Source: UBA10649 sp965278945
Lineage (GTDB): Bacteria > Actinomycetota > Actinomycetes > S36-B12
Assembly (NCBI GenBank): GCA_965278945.1
Contig: OZ257128.1
Span: 310,001 to 374,000 of the forward strand
Length of the DNA stretch: 64,000 nt
Direction: 5' to 3'
Part shown: positions 25,964-33,164 of the stretch, piece after piece
Position numbering within the stretch: the first letter of the stretch is position 1
Layout of the letters: every line of letters starts with the position of its first letter
Position numbers and translations under genes: made by a program
The notes under the pieces: model-generated
Database searches by the model: none
Told to the model about the DNA's origin: nothing
The model's input: only the letters and a program-made list of their open reading frames with translations

Positions 25964-26412
25964 TCGGCCAGCGCATGGGGAACATGCGCCGTGGCGATGG
26001 GGGCAGCGTCGTGCTGCTCGGTGTGGGTCTCGTCGCGGTGTGCGGACTGACGCTCACGGTGCTCGCCGACGTGTCGAGCGCGTTCCTCCAGCGGCAGCGG
26101 CTGCTCGCACTTGCCGATGCCGCCGCGCTGGCGGGCGCGCAGGCGATCGACCTGCCCGGCTACTACGCCGAGGGTGCGACGCCATCGACGCGCCTGGATC
26201 CTCGGCTCGTCGGCGCGGCCGTCCGCGAGCACCTGGAGGCCGCGGGGATCGACGGGCTGCGCGCCGAGCACGTGTCCTCGGACGGTCGCACGGTCACGGT
26301 CGCCCTGCGGGCACCACTGCACCTGCCGTTCTTCGACGATCTCGTCGCCGAGGATGTTCGGGTGGAGTCGACGGCTCAGCTCGGCTACCGGGAGTACCGC
26401 GATACCTCGTAG
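25960..26412 (+). CDS. TadG-related pilus protein
   Basis: The 150-residue product opens with MIGQRMGNMRRGDGGSVVLL and a single hydrophobic helix, then FLQRQRLLALADAAALAGAQ. That segment is the hallmark of TadG/Rv3660c-type putative Flp pilus-assembly proteins (helicase/secretion-neighbourhood TadE-like). The rest is a small extracytoplasmic domain. It is the last gene of the tad operon; prfB follows after 26 bases, with its own -10 box. Confidence 0.78.
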   Translation: MIGQRMGNMRRGDGGSVVLLGVGLVAVCGLTLTVLADVSSAFLQRQRLLALADAAALAGAQAIDLPGYYAEGATPSTRLDPRLVGAAVREHLEAAGIDGLRAEHVSSDGRTVTVALRAPLHLPFFDDLVAEDVRVESTAQLGYREYRDTS

Positions 26413-26438
26413 GCAGACCCCCGTAGCCTGTCCTCACC

Positions 26439-27551
26439 ATGCCTCCCTTGGACATCAACGAACGTATTGCCGCCATCGAGACGACGCTGAGCAGCATCGA
26501 GACTGTCCTCGACGTCCCCGCGATGAAGGTCCAACTGGCCGAGATCGAGGTCGAGGCCTCCGTACCTGACCTCTGGGACGACCAGGACAAGGCGCAGAAG
26601 GTGACCTCCCGGCTGTCGTTCCTGCAGGGGGAGATCCGCAAGGTCGAAGCCCTGCGCAGTCGGCTCGATGACATCCCGATCCTCTTCGAGCTCGCGGAGG
26701 GCGAGGAGGACGAGGCCGCTCTTGCTGACGCGATGAAGGAGCTCGACTCGCTGACGGCCGCCGTCGCCGAACTCGAGGTCCGCACTCTGCTGTCGGGGGA
26801 GTACGACGCTCGCGAGGCCTTCGTCTCCATCCGATCGGGAGCCGGGGGGGTCGATGCCGCGGACTGGGCCGAGATGCTGCTGCGCATGTACACCCGCTAC
26901 TGCGAGCGCCACAACTGGCCGTACGAGGTGAACGACACCTCCTACGCCGAGGAGGCGGGGATCAAGTCGGCAACCTTCCACGTCAAGGTGCCCTACGCGT
27001 ACGGCACTTTGTCCGTCGAGCAGGGAACTCATCGGCTCGTGCGCATCTCCCCGTTCGACAACCAAGGCCGTCGCCAGACGTCGTTCGCCGAGGTCGAGGT
27101 GATCCCGGTCGTCGAGCAGACCGATCACATCGACGTCCCCGATGACGACTTGCGCGTGGACGTCTACCGTTCGTCGGGTCCGGGCGGCCAGGGCGTCAAC
27201 ACCACGGACTCGGCCGTGCGCATCACCCACATTCCGACGGGCATCGTGGTGTCCTGCCAGAACGAGCGCTCACAGATCCAGAACCGCGCATCGGCCATGG
27301 CCGTCCTGCAGTCGAAGCTCCTCGATCGCCGTCGTCTCGAGGACCAGGCGAAGATGGACGCGCTCAAGGGCGACTCCGCAGGATCCTGGGGAAACCAGAT
27401 GCGCTCGTACGTCCTGCACCCCTACCAGATGGTCAAGGACTTGCGGACCGAGGAGGAAACGGGCAATACGTCCGCCGTCCTCGATGGGGAGATCGACAAT
27501 TTCGTCGAGGCCGGAATCCGCTGGCGCAAGCAGAGCGGCTCCGCGGCCTAA
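26439..27551 (+). CDS. prfB: Peptide chain release factor 2
   Basis: This 370-residue factor releases finished protein at UGA and UAA codons. The tripeptide SPF (in RISPFDNQGRRQTS) and the GGQ motif (SSGPGGQGVNTTDSAVRITH) are intact. The reading frame is continuous near the N-terminus, so there is no programmed +1 frameshift of the kind found in enteric prfB. TAGCCT lies 9 bases before the ATG, inside the 26-base gap after the tad operon. It leads the conserved prfB-ftsE-ftsX block. Confidence 0.96.
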   Translation: MPPLDINERIAAIETTLSSIETVLDVPAMKVQLAEIEVEASVPDLWDDQDKAQKVTSRLSFLQGEIRKVEALRSRLDDIPILFELAEGEEDEAALADAMKELDSLTAAVAELEVRTLLSGEYDAREAFVSIRSGAGGVDAADWAEMLLRMYTRYCERHNWPYEVNDTSYAEEAGIKSATFHVKVPYAYGTLSVEQGTHRLVRISPFDNQGRRQTSFAEVEVIPVVEQTDHIDVPDDDLRVDVYRSSGPGGQGVNTTDSAVRITHIPTGIVVSCQNERSQIQNRASAMAVLQSKLLDRRRLEDQAKMDALKGDSAGSWGNQMRSYVLHPYQMVKDLRTEEETGNTSAVLDGEIDNFVEAGIRWRKQSGSAA

Positions 27552-27565
27552 GTGCCGCCTGTGCT

Positions 27566-27577
27566 TACACTGTCACG
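27566..27577 (+). promoter_or_regulatory. Leaderless -10 box for ftsE
   Basis: TACACT at 27566-27571 lies six bases before the ftsE GTG at 27578, so ftsEX can be transcribed independently of prfB. Confidence 0.5.
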
Positions 27578-28267
27578 GTGATTCTTTTCGACCACGTGAC
27601 GAAGTTGTACGCCAATCAGCAGCGCCCGGCCCTTGACGACGTCTCGTTGGAGATCGAGAAGGGGGAGTTCATCTTCCTCGTCGGTCCATCCGGTTCCGGT
27701 AAGTCGACCTTCCTGCGCCTCGTGCTCCGTGAGGAGCGCCCCACCAAGGGGCAGGTCTGGGTGCTGGGCAAGGAACTGAACCGATTGTCGAACTGGAAGA
27801 TCCCCGCGATGCGCCGGCAGATCGGCACCGTGTTCCAGGACTTCCGTCTGCTGCCGAACAAGACCGTGTTCGAGAACGTGGCGTTCGCCCTCGAGGTCAT
27901 CGGCAAGCCCACGTCCCAGATCAAGAAGGTCGTCCCCGAGGTTCTCGAGGTTGTCGGACTCGACGGCAAGGAAGGCCGACGCCCCGACGAGCTCTCCGGC
28001 GGCGAGCAGCAGCGCGTGGCGATCGCGCGCGCGTTCGTGAACCGGCCGATGCTGCTGATCGCTGACGAGCCCACCGGAAACCTTGACCCCGGCACGTCGG
28101 TCGGCATCATGAAACTGCTCGACCGCATCAACAAGCTCGGCACCACGGTCGTGATGTCGACGCACGACTCGCAGATCGTCGACCAGATGCGCCGACGCGT
28201 CATCGAGCTGGATTCCGGTCACGTCGTCCGCGACCAGTCGCGCGGCGTCTACGGGTACGCACGATGA
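27578..28267 (+). CDS. ftsE: Cell-division ATP-binding protein FtsE
   Basis: This 229-residue ABC ATPase binds FtsX and signals to peptidoglycan hydrolases during division. It has Walker A GPSGSGKST, a Q-loop in TVFQDFRLLPNKTV, the signature LSGGEQQRV, Walker B LLIADEPTGNLD and the H-loop STHD. The C-terminal RGVYGYAR is typical of actinobacterial FtsE. The GTG at 27578 is fixed by the -10 box. The stop overlaps ftsX (ATGA). Confidence 0.95.
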   Translation: MILFDHVTKLYANQQRPALDDVSLEIEKGEFIFLVGPSGSGKSTFLRLVLREERPTKGQVWVLGKELNRLSNWKIPAMRRQIGTVFQDFRLLPNKTVFENVAFALEVIGKPTSQIKKVVPEVLEVVGLDGKEGRRPDELSGGEQQRVAIARAFVNRPMLLIADEPTGNLDPGTSVGIMKLLDRINKLGTTVVMSTHDSQIVDQMRRRVIELDSGHVVRDQSRGVYGYAR

Positions 28268-29172
28268 GAGCTACGTTCGTCGCCAGCGAGGTCGGAACCG
28301 GCCTGCGGCGCAACCTCACCATGACGCTCGCCGTCATCATCACCGTCGCGGTGTCGCTCTCCCTTCTGGGAGCCAGCCTGCTCGTCCAGGCGCAGGTCTC
28401 CACGATGAAGGACTTCTGGTACGACAAGGTCGAGGTATCGATCTTCCTGTGCAGCAAGGGCAGCGATACGCCGTCCTGCGCGGGCGGTGCGGTGACCAAT
28501 GCCCAGCGCGATCAGATCAAGGCAGACCTCGAGTCATTGCGCCCGACCGTGACGGACATCTACTACGAGTCCAAGGAAGAGGCGTACGAGCGGTTCAAGG
28601 AGCAGTTCAAGAACTCGCCCATCGTGAACAACGTCACCGAGAACGCGCTTCCCGAGTCCTTCCGCGTCAAGCTCGACAATCCGACGAAGTACGAGATCGT
28701 GGCGTCGGCCTTCGCCGGACGACCAGGTATCGAGCAGGTCAACGACCAGCGCCAGATCCTCGACAAGTTCTTCCGGCTCCTGAGCGGGCTCCAGCTGATC
28801 GCACTCCTGATAGCTCTGTCCATGCTCGTCGTCACAGGTCTGCTGATCATCAACACCATGCGGGTGGCCGCGTTCAGCAGGCGCCGGGAGACCAGCATCA
28901 TGCGCCTGGTCGGGGCCTCGAACTTCTATATCCAGCTGCCATTCCTCCTGGAGGCCGCACTCGCCGCCGGCGTCGGAGCGATCCTGGCGATCGGGACGAT
29001 CATCGCCGCCAAGGCCGTGCTCATCGACCAGGTCCTCGCGCCGTCCTTCCAGTTCACCGCGTTCATCGGCTGGGACTCCTTGGTGCTCCCGGCCATCGTG
29101 ATGCTGGTCGTCGGAATAGGCCTGGCCGCCCTTGCCGCGTTCCTGACTCTGCGTAAGTATCTGCGGGTGTGA
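28264..29172 (+). CDS. ftsX: Cell-division protein FtsX
   Basis: The 302-residue membrane partner of FtsE has a short cytosolic start, TM1 (TMTLAVIITVAVSLSLLGASL), a large extracellular loop with two cysteines (FLCSKGSDTPSC) that could bridge, and three further helices in the C-terminal half within the MacB-like domain. The loop normally activates a secreted hydrolase; that hydrolase gene, often next door, is not here. Its TGA overlaps the next GTG. Confidence 0.94.
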   Translation: MRATFVASEVGTGLRRNLTMTLAVIITVAVSLSLLGASLLVQAQVSTMKDFWYDKVEVSIFLCSKGSDTPSCAGGAVTNAQRDQIKADLESLRPTVTDIYYESKEEAYERFKEQFKNSPIVNNVTENALPESFRVKLDNPTKYEIVASAFAGRPGIEQVNDQRQILDKFFRLLSGLQLIALLIALSMLVVTGLLIINTMRVAAFSRRRETSIMRLVGASNFYIQLPFLLEAALAAGVGAILAIGTIIAAKAVLIDQVLAPSFQFTAFIGWDSLVLPAIVMLVVGIGLAALAAFLTLRKYLRV

Positions 29173-30083
29173 GCACCGAGCCTTCGCGGCGGCAAGATCG
29201 CCAAGGCCGCATGGGCTGGTTGCCCCTCGCCGTTCTCGGCGGTGTGCTGCTCGTTTCCTATGCCGTCGTGACGTCGTTGTACGACTCCGAGGGCGGCCTG
29301 ACGCAGACCGGCGGATCGTCCGCAATCACGACGACGGGCTTCACGGCCGAGCTGACCCCCGTCGCCGTACGACCCCTGACGAGCACGGCGACGGTGCGGC
29401 TCTCCTTTACGTGGATCGGCGACAACGTCTCCGAGGACGGGCGTCTGGGCCAGAACACCCGCGTCACCGTGCTCACCGGGACAGGCGTGACCGAGACGCG
29501 GTACCCCGCGGGGACCGTGCCCGCGGCCGTCGAGGTCGAGATGGCGCTCAGCGGTGAGCAGTCCGCATACCCGTTCGACGACTACTCGGGTGTCATCTCC
29601 GTCCTCGTGGACTCGTACGTGGTCGAGGACGACGGGTCGATCACATCGACGGCGGACCTTCCGGTCGCGCTCAGCGCGACGGGGAGCGTGAGCGGCTGGA
29701 ACACCGCGGCTGATTTCTCGCAGGGTGGCGACGGAGAGCACCTGTCCACCTTTGAGTTCACGCGAGCCTTCTCGACGCAGGCGTTCGCGATCGTCATCCT
29801 CGTGATGTCGGTGATTCTCGCGGGCCTGGCCCTGACGGCCGGCGTCCTCATGAAGACCCGTCGCCGCATCGTCGAGGCGACCCTCCTGTCCTGGGCCGCC
29901 GCGCTCGTCTTCGCCCTGCCCGCGCTGCGGAACTTCATGCCGAACGGCCCGCCGATCGGGGCCGCGATCGACGTCTACGTCTTCCTGTGGGTCATGGTGG
30001 CCGCGGTGACCGCCGCCGCGCTCGTCATAATTGCGTGGATCGAACGCGACCGACCCAGAAAGGGGGACGATCATGCCGCGTGA
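29169..30083 (+). CDS. DUF4436 family membrane protein
   Basis: This 304-residue protein fits DUF4436: one N-terminal helix (GWLPLAVLGGVLLVSYAVVTS), a beta-rich extracytoplasmic domain of about 170 residues (GYPFDDYSG-like YPFDDYSGVISVLVDSY), and three C-terminal helices with ETTRRIVEA-like KTRRRIVEATLLSWAAALVF between them. Function unknown. The GTG at 29169 overlaps the ftsX stop and its 3' end overlaps smpB by 11 bases, so it is locked into this operon. In many actinobacteria this position holds a peptidoglycan hydrolase that works with FtsX. Confidence 0.8.
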   Translation: MSTEPSRRQDRQGRMGWLPLAVLGGVLLVSYAVVTSLYDSEGGLTQTGGSSAITTTGFTAELTPVAVRPLTSTATVRLSFTWIGDNVSEDGRLGQNTRVTVLTGTGVTETRYPAGTVPAAVEVEMALSGEQSAYPFDDYSGVISVLVDSYVVEDDGSITSTADLPVALSATGSVSGWNTAADFSQGGDGEHLSTFEFTRAFSTQAFAIVILVMSVILAGLALTAGVLMKTRRRIVEATLLSWAAALVFALPALRNFMPNGPPIGAAIDVYVFLWVMVAAVTAAALVIIAWIERDRPRKGDDHAA

Positions 30084-30537
30084 ACAAGGCCGCAAGCTCG
30101 TCGCCCAGAACAAGAAGGCGCGACACGACTACGCCATCGAGGACGTGTACGAGGCGGGGCTGGTGCTCGTTGGCACGGAGGTGAAGTCGCTGCGGGCCGG
30201 ACGTGCCGCGCTCACCGACGGCTACGCGACCCTCGACAACGGCGAGGTCTGGCTGCGCGGCGTTCACATCCCCGAGTACACGCAGGGCACGTGGACGAAC
30301 CACGAACCGCGACGAGCTCGCAAGCTCCTGCTCAACAAGGACGAGCTGCGCCGCATCGCCGGCAAGGTCAAGGACACGGGTGTCACGCTTGTGCCCCTGT
30401 CGATCTACTTCCAGGACGGCTACGCGAAGGTGGAGATCGCTGTTGCCCGCGGTCGGCGCGCCTACGACAAGAGGCACGCGATTGCCGAGCGCGAGTCCAA
30501 GCGCGAGACCGAGAGGGCGCTGGGCCAGCGGCGCTAG
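30073..30537 (+). CDS. smpB: SsrA-binding protein SmpB
   Basis: This 154-residue protein binds tmRNA and brings it to stalled ribosomes. Conserved stretches include NKKARHDYAIEDVYEAGLVL, GTEVKSLRAG, and the C-terminal tail KRHAIAERESKRETERAL, which enters the mRNA channel. The ATG at 30073 has AAGGGGG about six bases upstream and overlaps the previous gene. The tmRNA gene lies 800 bases downstream on the same strand. Confidence 0.95.
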   Translation: MPREQGRKLVAQNKKARHDYAIEDVYEAGLVLVGTEVKSLRAGRAALTDGYATLDNGEVWLRGVHIPEYTQGTWTNHEPRRARKLLLNKDELRRIAGKVKDTGVTLVPLSIYFQDGYAKVEIAVARGRRAYDKRHAIAERESKRETERALGQRR

Positions 30538-31244
30538 TTGCCGCCGAACTCCAGCCACTCGGCTGCAATGCCCGACTCCGGCGCTCCCTCGAGTGGCGTG
30601 CGTCGCCACAGGGCAAGTAGCACGTCCTGCGCGGAGCCGGCGATCACCGCGGCATTCTCGGTCGATGGCAGCACGTCGACCTTGTCGCCCGTCGAGCGCA
30701 CGGAGAGCCGACCGCCGACGTCAGTCAGTTCCACGTTCAGGATTCCGACTGGTGCACGTCGGCCGTCTCGGTCGATGACGCGAGGAACGATCACCTCGAA
30801 GTACTCGCGGACGAAGTTCGCGGCAAGCAGGGGATCCATCAGCGTCGTGCGGCCCGTCGCATTCTGGGCGTCCCACAGGTGCACAGCGAGCTCGTGCGCC
30901 TGGCGCCGTGGCCACACGGCCATGACCTGCGGGACGGTGAACGGATGCCAGGTCGGCGCATCTCCCGGCACCGAGCCGAGGGTCTCGACGAGTGCGCGAT
31001 TGCCAGCTCGAAGCCAGCCGGCAAGGTCGTCATCGGCGGGCGGCGCCTCTATGGCCGCATCGTCCGGCTTTGCGGCCGTCGCGGCAGCGAGCCTGGCCCA
31101 GCGCTGGACGTAGCCGAGGTGGTGGGCCAGGTCGCGCAGGTTCCAGCCGGGGCACGTGGGCACGTCGGCGTCGAGGGGGCCGGCCGCGACGATCTCGGCA
31201 AAAGCCTCGCCATCGGCGGAAATTGAGCTCAGGTAGTCGACCAC
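30534..31244 (-). CDS. Maleylpyruvate isomerase-family, mycothiol-dependent DinB-like enzyme
   Basis: This 236-residue protein has CPGWNLRDLAHHLGYVQRWA near residue 32, where His40 and a following His are probable metal ligands, and RRQAHELAVHLWDAQ near residue 115 with the third His. This is the MDMPI/DinB_2 metal-binding triad of mycothiol-dependent enzymes; the C-terminal part is the usual MDMPI C-domain. The real substrate is unknown. The GTG start has TAGAGT six bases upstream (31251-31256). Its stop overlaps the convergent smpB by 4 bases. Confidence 0.85.
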   Translation of the reverse strand: MVDYLSSISADGEAFAEIVAAGPLDADVPTCPGWNLRDLAHHLGYVQRWARLAAATAAKPDDAAIEAPPADDDLAGWLRAGNRALVETLGSVPGDAPTWHPFTVPQVMAVWPRRQAHELAVHLWDAQNATGRTTLMDPLLAANFVREYFEVIVPRVIDRDGRRAPVGILNVELTDVGGRLSVRSTGDKVDVLPSTENAAVIAGSAQDVLLALWRRTPLEGAPESGIAAEWLEFGGN

Positions 31245-31250
31245 AGCCGC

Positions 31251-31256
31251 ACTCTA
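31251..31256 (-). promoter_or_regulatory. Leaderless -10 box of the mycothiol-dependent enzyme gene
   Basis: The minus strand reads TAGAGT here, six bases before the GTG whose first base is 31244. Confidence 0.45.
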
Positions 31257-31269
31257 GACACGATGCGGG

Positions 31270-31298
31270 TTGGCCGCGTCGGAGCATCGGCGTACCAT
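31270..31298 (+). promoter_or_regulatory. Putative promoter of the tmRNA gene
   Basis: TTGGCC at 31270-31275 and TACCAT at 31293-31298 are 17 bases apart. Transcription would start near 31305, giving about 30 bases of 5' leader to be removed before the mature tmRNA end at 31337. Confidence 0.5.
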
Positions 31299-31336
31299 CG
31301 AAGGGCACGACCGGCTCGACCTTGATAACTGAACAT

Positions 31337-31704
31337 GGGGGTGACAGGTTTCGACGCTCAGATGTTTTGACCGGAGAAGCGTGTCGAGAATCCAGGGTGA
31401 TCTCGTTAAGAATCCTTGGAAAACAATAACTGCCAAAAACACGCAGTCTGCTGAGTCCTACGCCCTCGCGGCGTAGTACATAGATCAGCCGTCAGCCCAA
31501 TGCGTCCCCGAATTGGGGTCTGACGTCGCTAGGGGACTCACCAATCGCTCCGGTCACGGGAGCGGGCGGAAAGACAAACAGTGACTGGGCCGCCACGGAA
31601 CAGTGCCGCACGAAGTTCCGGGGCCGAGAAGCGATAGCGCGGCTACACACGTAGAAGAACGGAAGAAGCCTGAACGGACCCGGGTTCGATTCCCGGCACC
31701 TCCA
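31337..31704 (+). ncRNA. ssrA: Transfer-messenger RNA (ssrA)
   Basis: The RNA starts GGGGGTGACAGGTTTCGACG, the tmRNA 5' acceptor sequence, and ends GGTTCGATTCCCGGCACCTCCA, the T-loop and 3' acceptor strand. The 5' GGGGGUG can pair with the 3' CACCUCC using one G-U pair. The terminal CCA is not encoded, because ACAAA follows. The tag frame from GCC at 31432 reads AKNTQSAESYALAA and stops at TAG (31474-31476), ending in the ALAA that ClpXP-type proteases recognise. With smpB just upstream, the full trans-translation system is here. Antisense frames across the 3' half are spurious. Confidence 0.96.
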
Positions 31705-31705
31705 C

Positions 31706-31748
31706 AAATCGACAAGGCCTAGGGCATCGCCCTGGGCCTTGTCGATTT
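31706..31748 (+). terminator. 20-bp hairpin terminator of ssrA
   Basis: Arms 31706-31725 and 31729-31748 pair at 19 of 20 positions around a 3-base loop, beginning 2 bases after the mature tmRNA end. The right arm ends in TTT. This is the clear stop for ssrA, and on the other strand for the convergent oxidase gene. Confidence 0.75.
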
Positions 31749-31831
31749 GAACCGCCTCCCGGGTCAAATCCGAAGAACGCGCCCCGAATCGCCCCCAGAA
31801 CACCGATTTGACCCGGGAGGCGGTTCAAATC
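31744..31831. repeat. Perfect 27-bp inverted repeat with 34-base loop
   Basis: The 27 bases at 31744-31770 are the exact reverse complement of 31805-31831. The left arm shares five bases with the ssrA terminator, and the right arm runs over the last two codons and stop of the convergent oxidase gene. It can act as that gene's terminator, but the perfect length is unusual for one. No repeat copy was noticed elsewhere in the window. Confidence 0.8.
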
Positions 31832-32994
31832 TGGGTGCGGCGCAGCGCCTCGGGAGTCAGGTCGGCGAGCGTCGGGTAGCCGTCGATCGCCATGATCAGG
31901 TCCGCCTCGGCCAGGATCGAACGGAGAACGTGGACGATCCCGTCGACGCCACCGAGAGCCAGGCCGTACGCGTAGGGACGGCCGATGCCGACCGCTGACG
32001 CCCCGAGCGCGAGCGCCTTGACGACGTCGGCGCCGGAGCGGACCCCCGAGTCGAACAGCACGGGCAGGTCGCCGGCAGCCTCGACGACCCCGGGCAGGCA
32101 GTCGATCGCCGCCAGACCTCCGTTGGCCTGCCGACCGCCGTGGTTGGAGCAGTAGATCCCGTCCATGCCGAAGTCGCGCGCGCGGCGCACGTCATCGGGA
32201 TGGCAGATCCCCTTGAGTATCAACGGAAGTTTCGTGATCGATCGCAGCCAGGTGAGGTCGTCCCAGATGAGCGACTTGCCGAAGATCCCCACCCAGTTCA
32301 GGACTCCCGCGCGCGGATTGGCAACCAGGTCCGCGTCGACCTTGCTCGCGAAGTTCGGGTCGCTGTAGTAGTTGGCAAGGCAATGACCGCGGAGCTGGGG
32401 GAAGTTGGCGGTAGCGAGGTCGCGCGGACGCCAGCCGGTCACCCATGTGTCGAGAGTGACGACGATCCCGGCGAAGCCCGCAGCCTCCGCCCGGTGCACG
32501 AGGCTCTCGGCGAGGTCGCGATCTGTGGGCGTGTAGAGCTGGAAGAGGCCCGGGGTATCACCGAACTCCGCGGCGACGTCCTCGAGGGGGTCGACCGAGA
32601 GCGTGGATGCGCACATCGGCACTCCGGTGCGGGCCGCGGCCTTGGCTGTTGCGAGATCGCCGTGGCCATCCTGGGCGCACAGTCCGATGACTCCGATAGG
32701 GGACATGAAGATCGGGACCGGCCAACGGGTGCCCCACAACTCGACCGACAGGTCGCGCTCGGTCGCCCCGACGAGCATGCGCGGCATGACGCCCCAGCGA
32801 GTGAAGGCCTCGACATTGGCGCGCTGCGTGAGTTCATCGCCTGCGCCGCCAGCGACGTACGACCACACCGACGGCGGCAGCGCCTCGGATGCGCGCGCCT
32901 CGAGCTCGTTGAAGGTCATCGGCATCGTGGGGATGACCCCGCCGAGTCCGTTCAGGTAGATCTCGACCTGATAGTCGCCGTACGACGGAGCCAT
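31825..32994 (-). CDS. FMN-dependent alpha-hydroxy-acid oxidase, lactate 2-monooxygenase type
   Basis: This 389-residue flavoenzyme belongs to the lactate oxidase/glycolate oxidase family. The FMN-binding barrel shows VPIFMSPIGVIGL, TLDTWVTGWRPRD, LILKGICHPDDV and the active-site SNHGGRQANGG with the catalytic His and Arg, then LFDSGVRSGADVVKAL and GIGRPYAYGLA. The N-terminal YQVEIYLNGLGGVIPTMPM and the overall length match lactate 2-monooxygenases. It would turn lactate or a related 2-hydroxy acid into acetate and CO2, or a 2-oxo acid and H2O2. The ATG at 32994 begins the conserved part; the frame is open 71 codons further, but that part is Arg/Trp-rich noise. A large catalase gene is divergent. 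Confidence 0.88.
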   Translation of the reverse strand: MAPSYGDYQVEIYLNGLGGVIPTMPMTFNELEARASEALPPSVWSYVAGGAGDELTQRANVEAFTRWGVMPRMLVGATERDLSVELWGTRWPVPIFMSPIGVIGLCAQDGHGDLATAKAAARTGVPMCASTLSVDPLEDVAAEFGDTPGLFQLYTPTDRDLAESLVHRAEAAGFAGIVVTLDTWVTGWRPRDLATANFPQLRGHCLANYYSDPNFASKVDADLVANPRAGVLNWVGIFGKSLIWDDLTWLRSITKLPLILKGICHPDDVRRARDFGMDGIYCSNHGGRQANGGLAAIDCLPGVVEAAGDLPVLFDSGVRSGADVVKALALGASAVGIGRPYAYGLALGGVDGIVHVLRSILAEADLIMAIDGYPTLADLTPEALRRTQI

Positions 32995-33164
32995 CGTGCC
33001 GCCTAACTCGAGCCGGGACTTCGCACGCGGAAGCGTAGTGCGGTGTCCGCCGTTTTGGGCGAGGTCTGGGTGGGTACCTCGCGAGTACGTGATCGGACCT
33101 CCGGGCCAGCCAGCACGTTCATCACGCGGACACCACCGACACAGACCACCCAGTGAGGACCACC

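Noticed and set aside
26439..26560. Possible programmed frameshift in prfB
   Set aside because: The frame is continuous from the ATG, with no in-frame TGA and no slippery CTTTGA-type site near codon 25.
31492..31828. Antisense reading frames across the tmRNA 3' half that contain CRESNPGP
   Set aside because: CRESNPGP-like peptides are the well-known artefact of reading tRNA-like T-arm sequence in antisense. The region is ssrA and its terminator.
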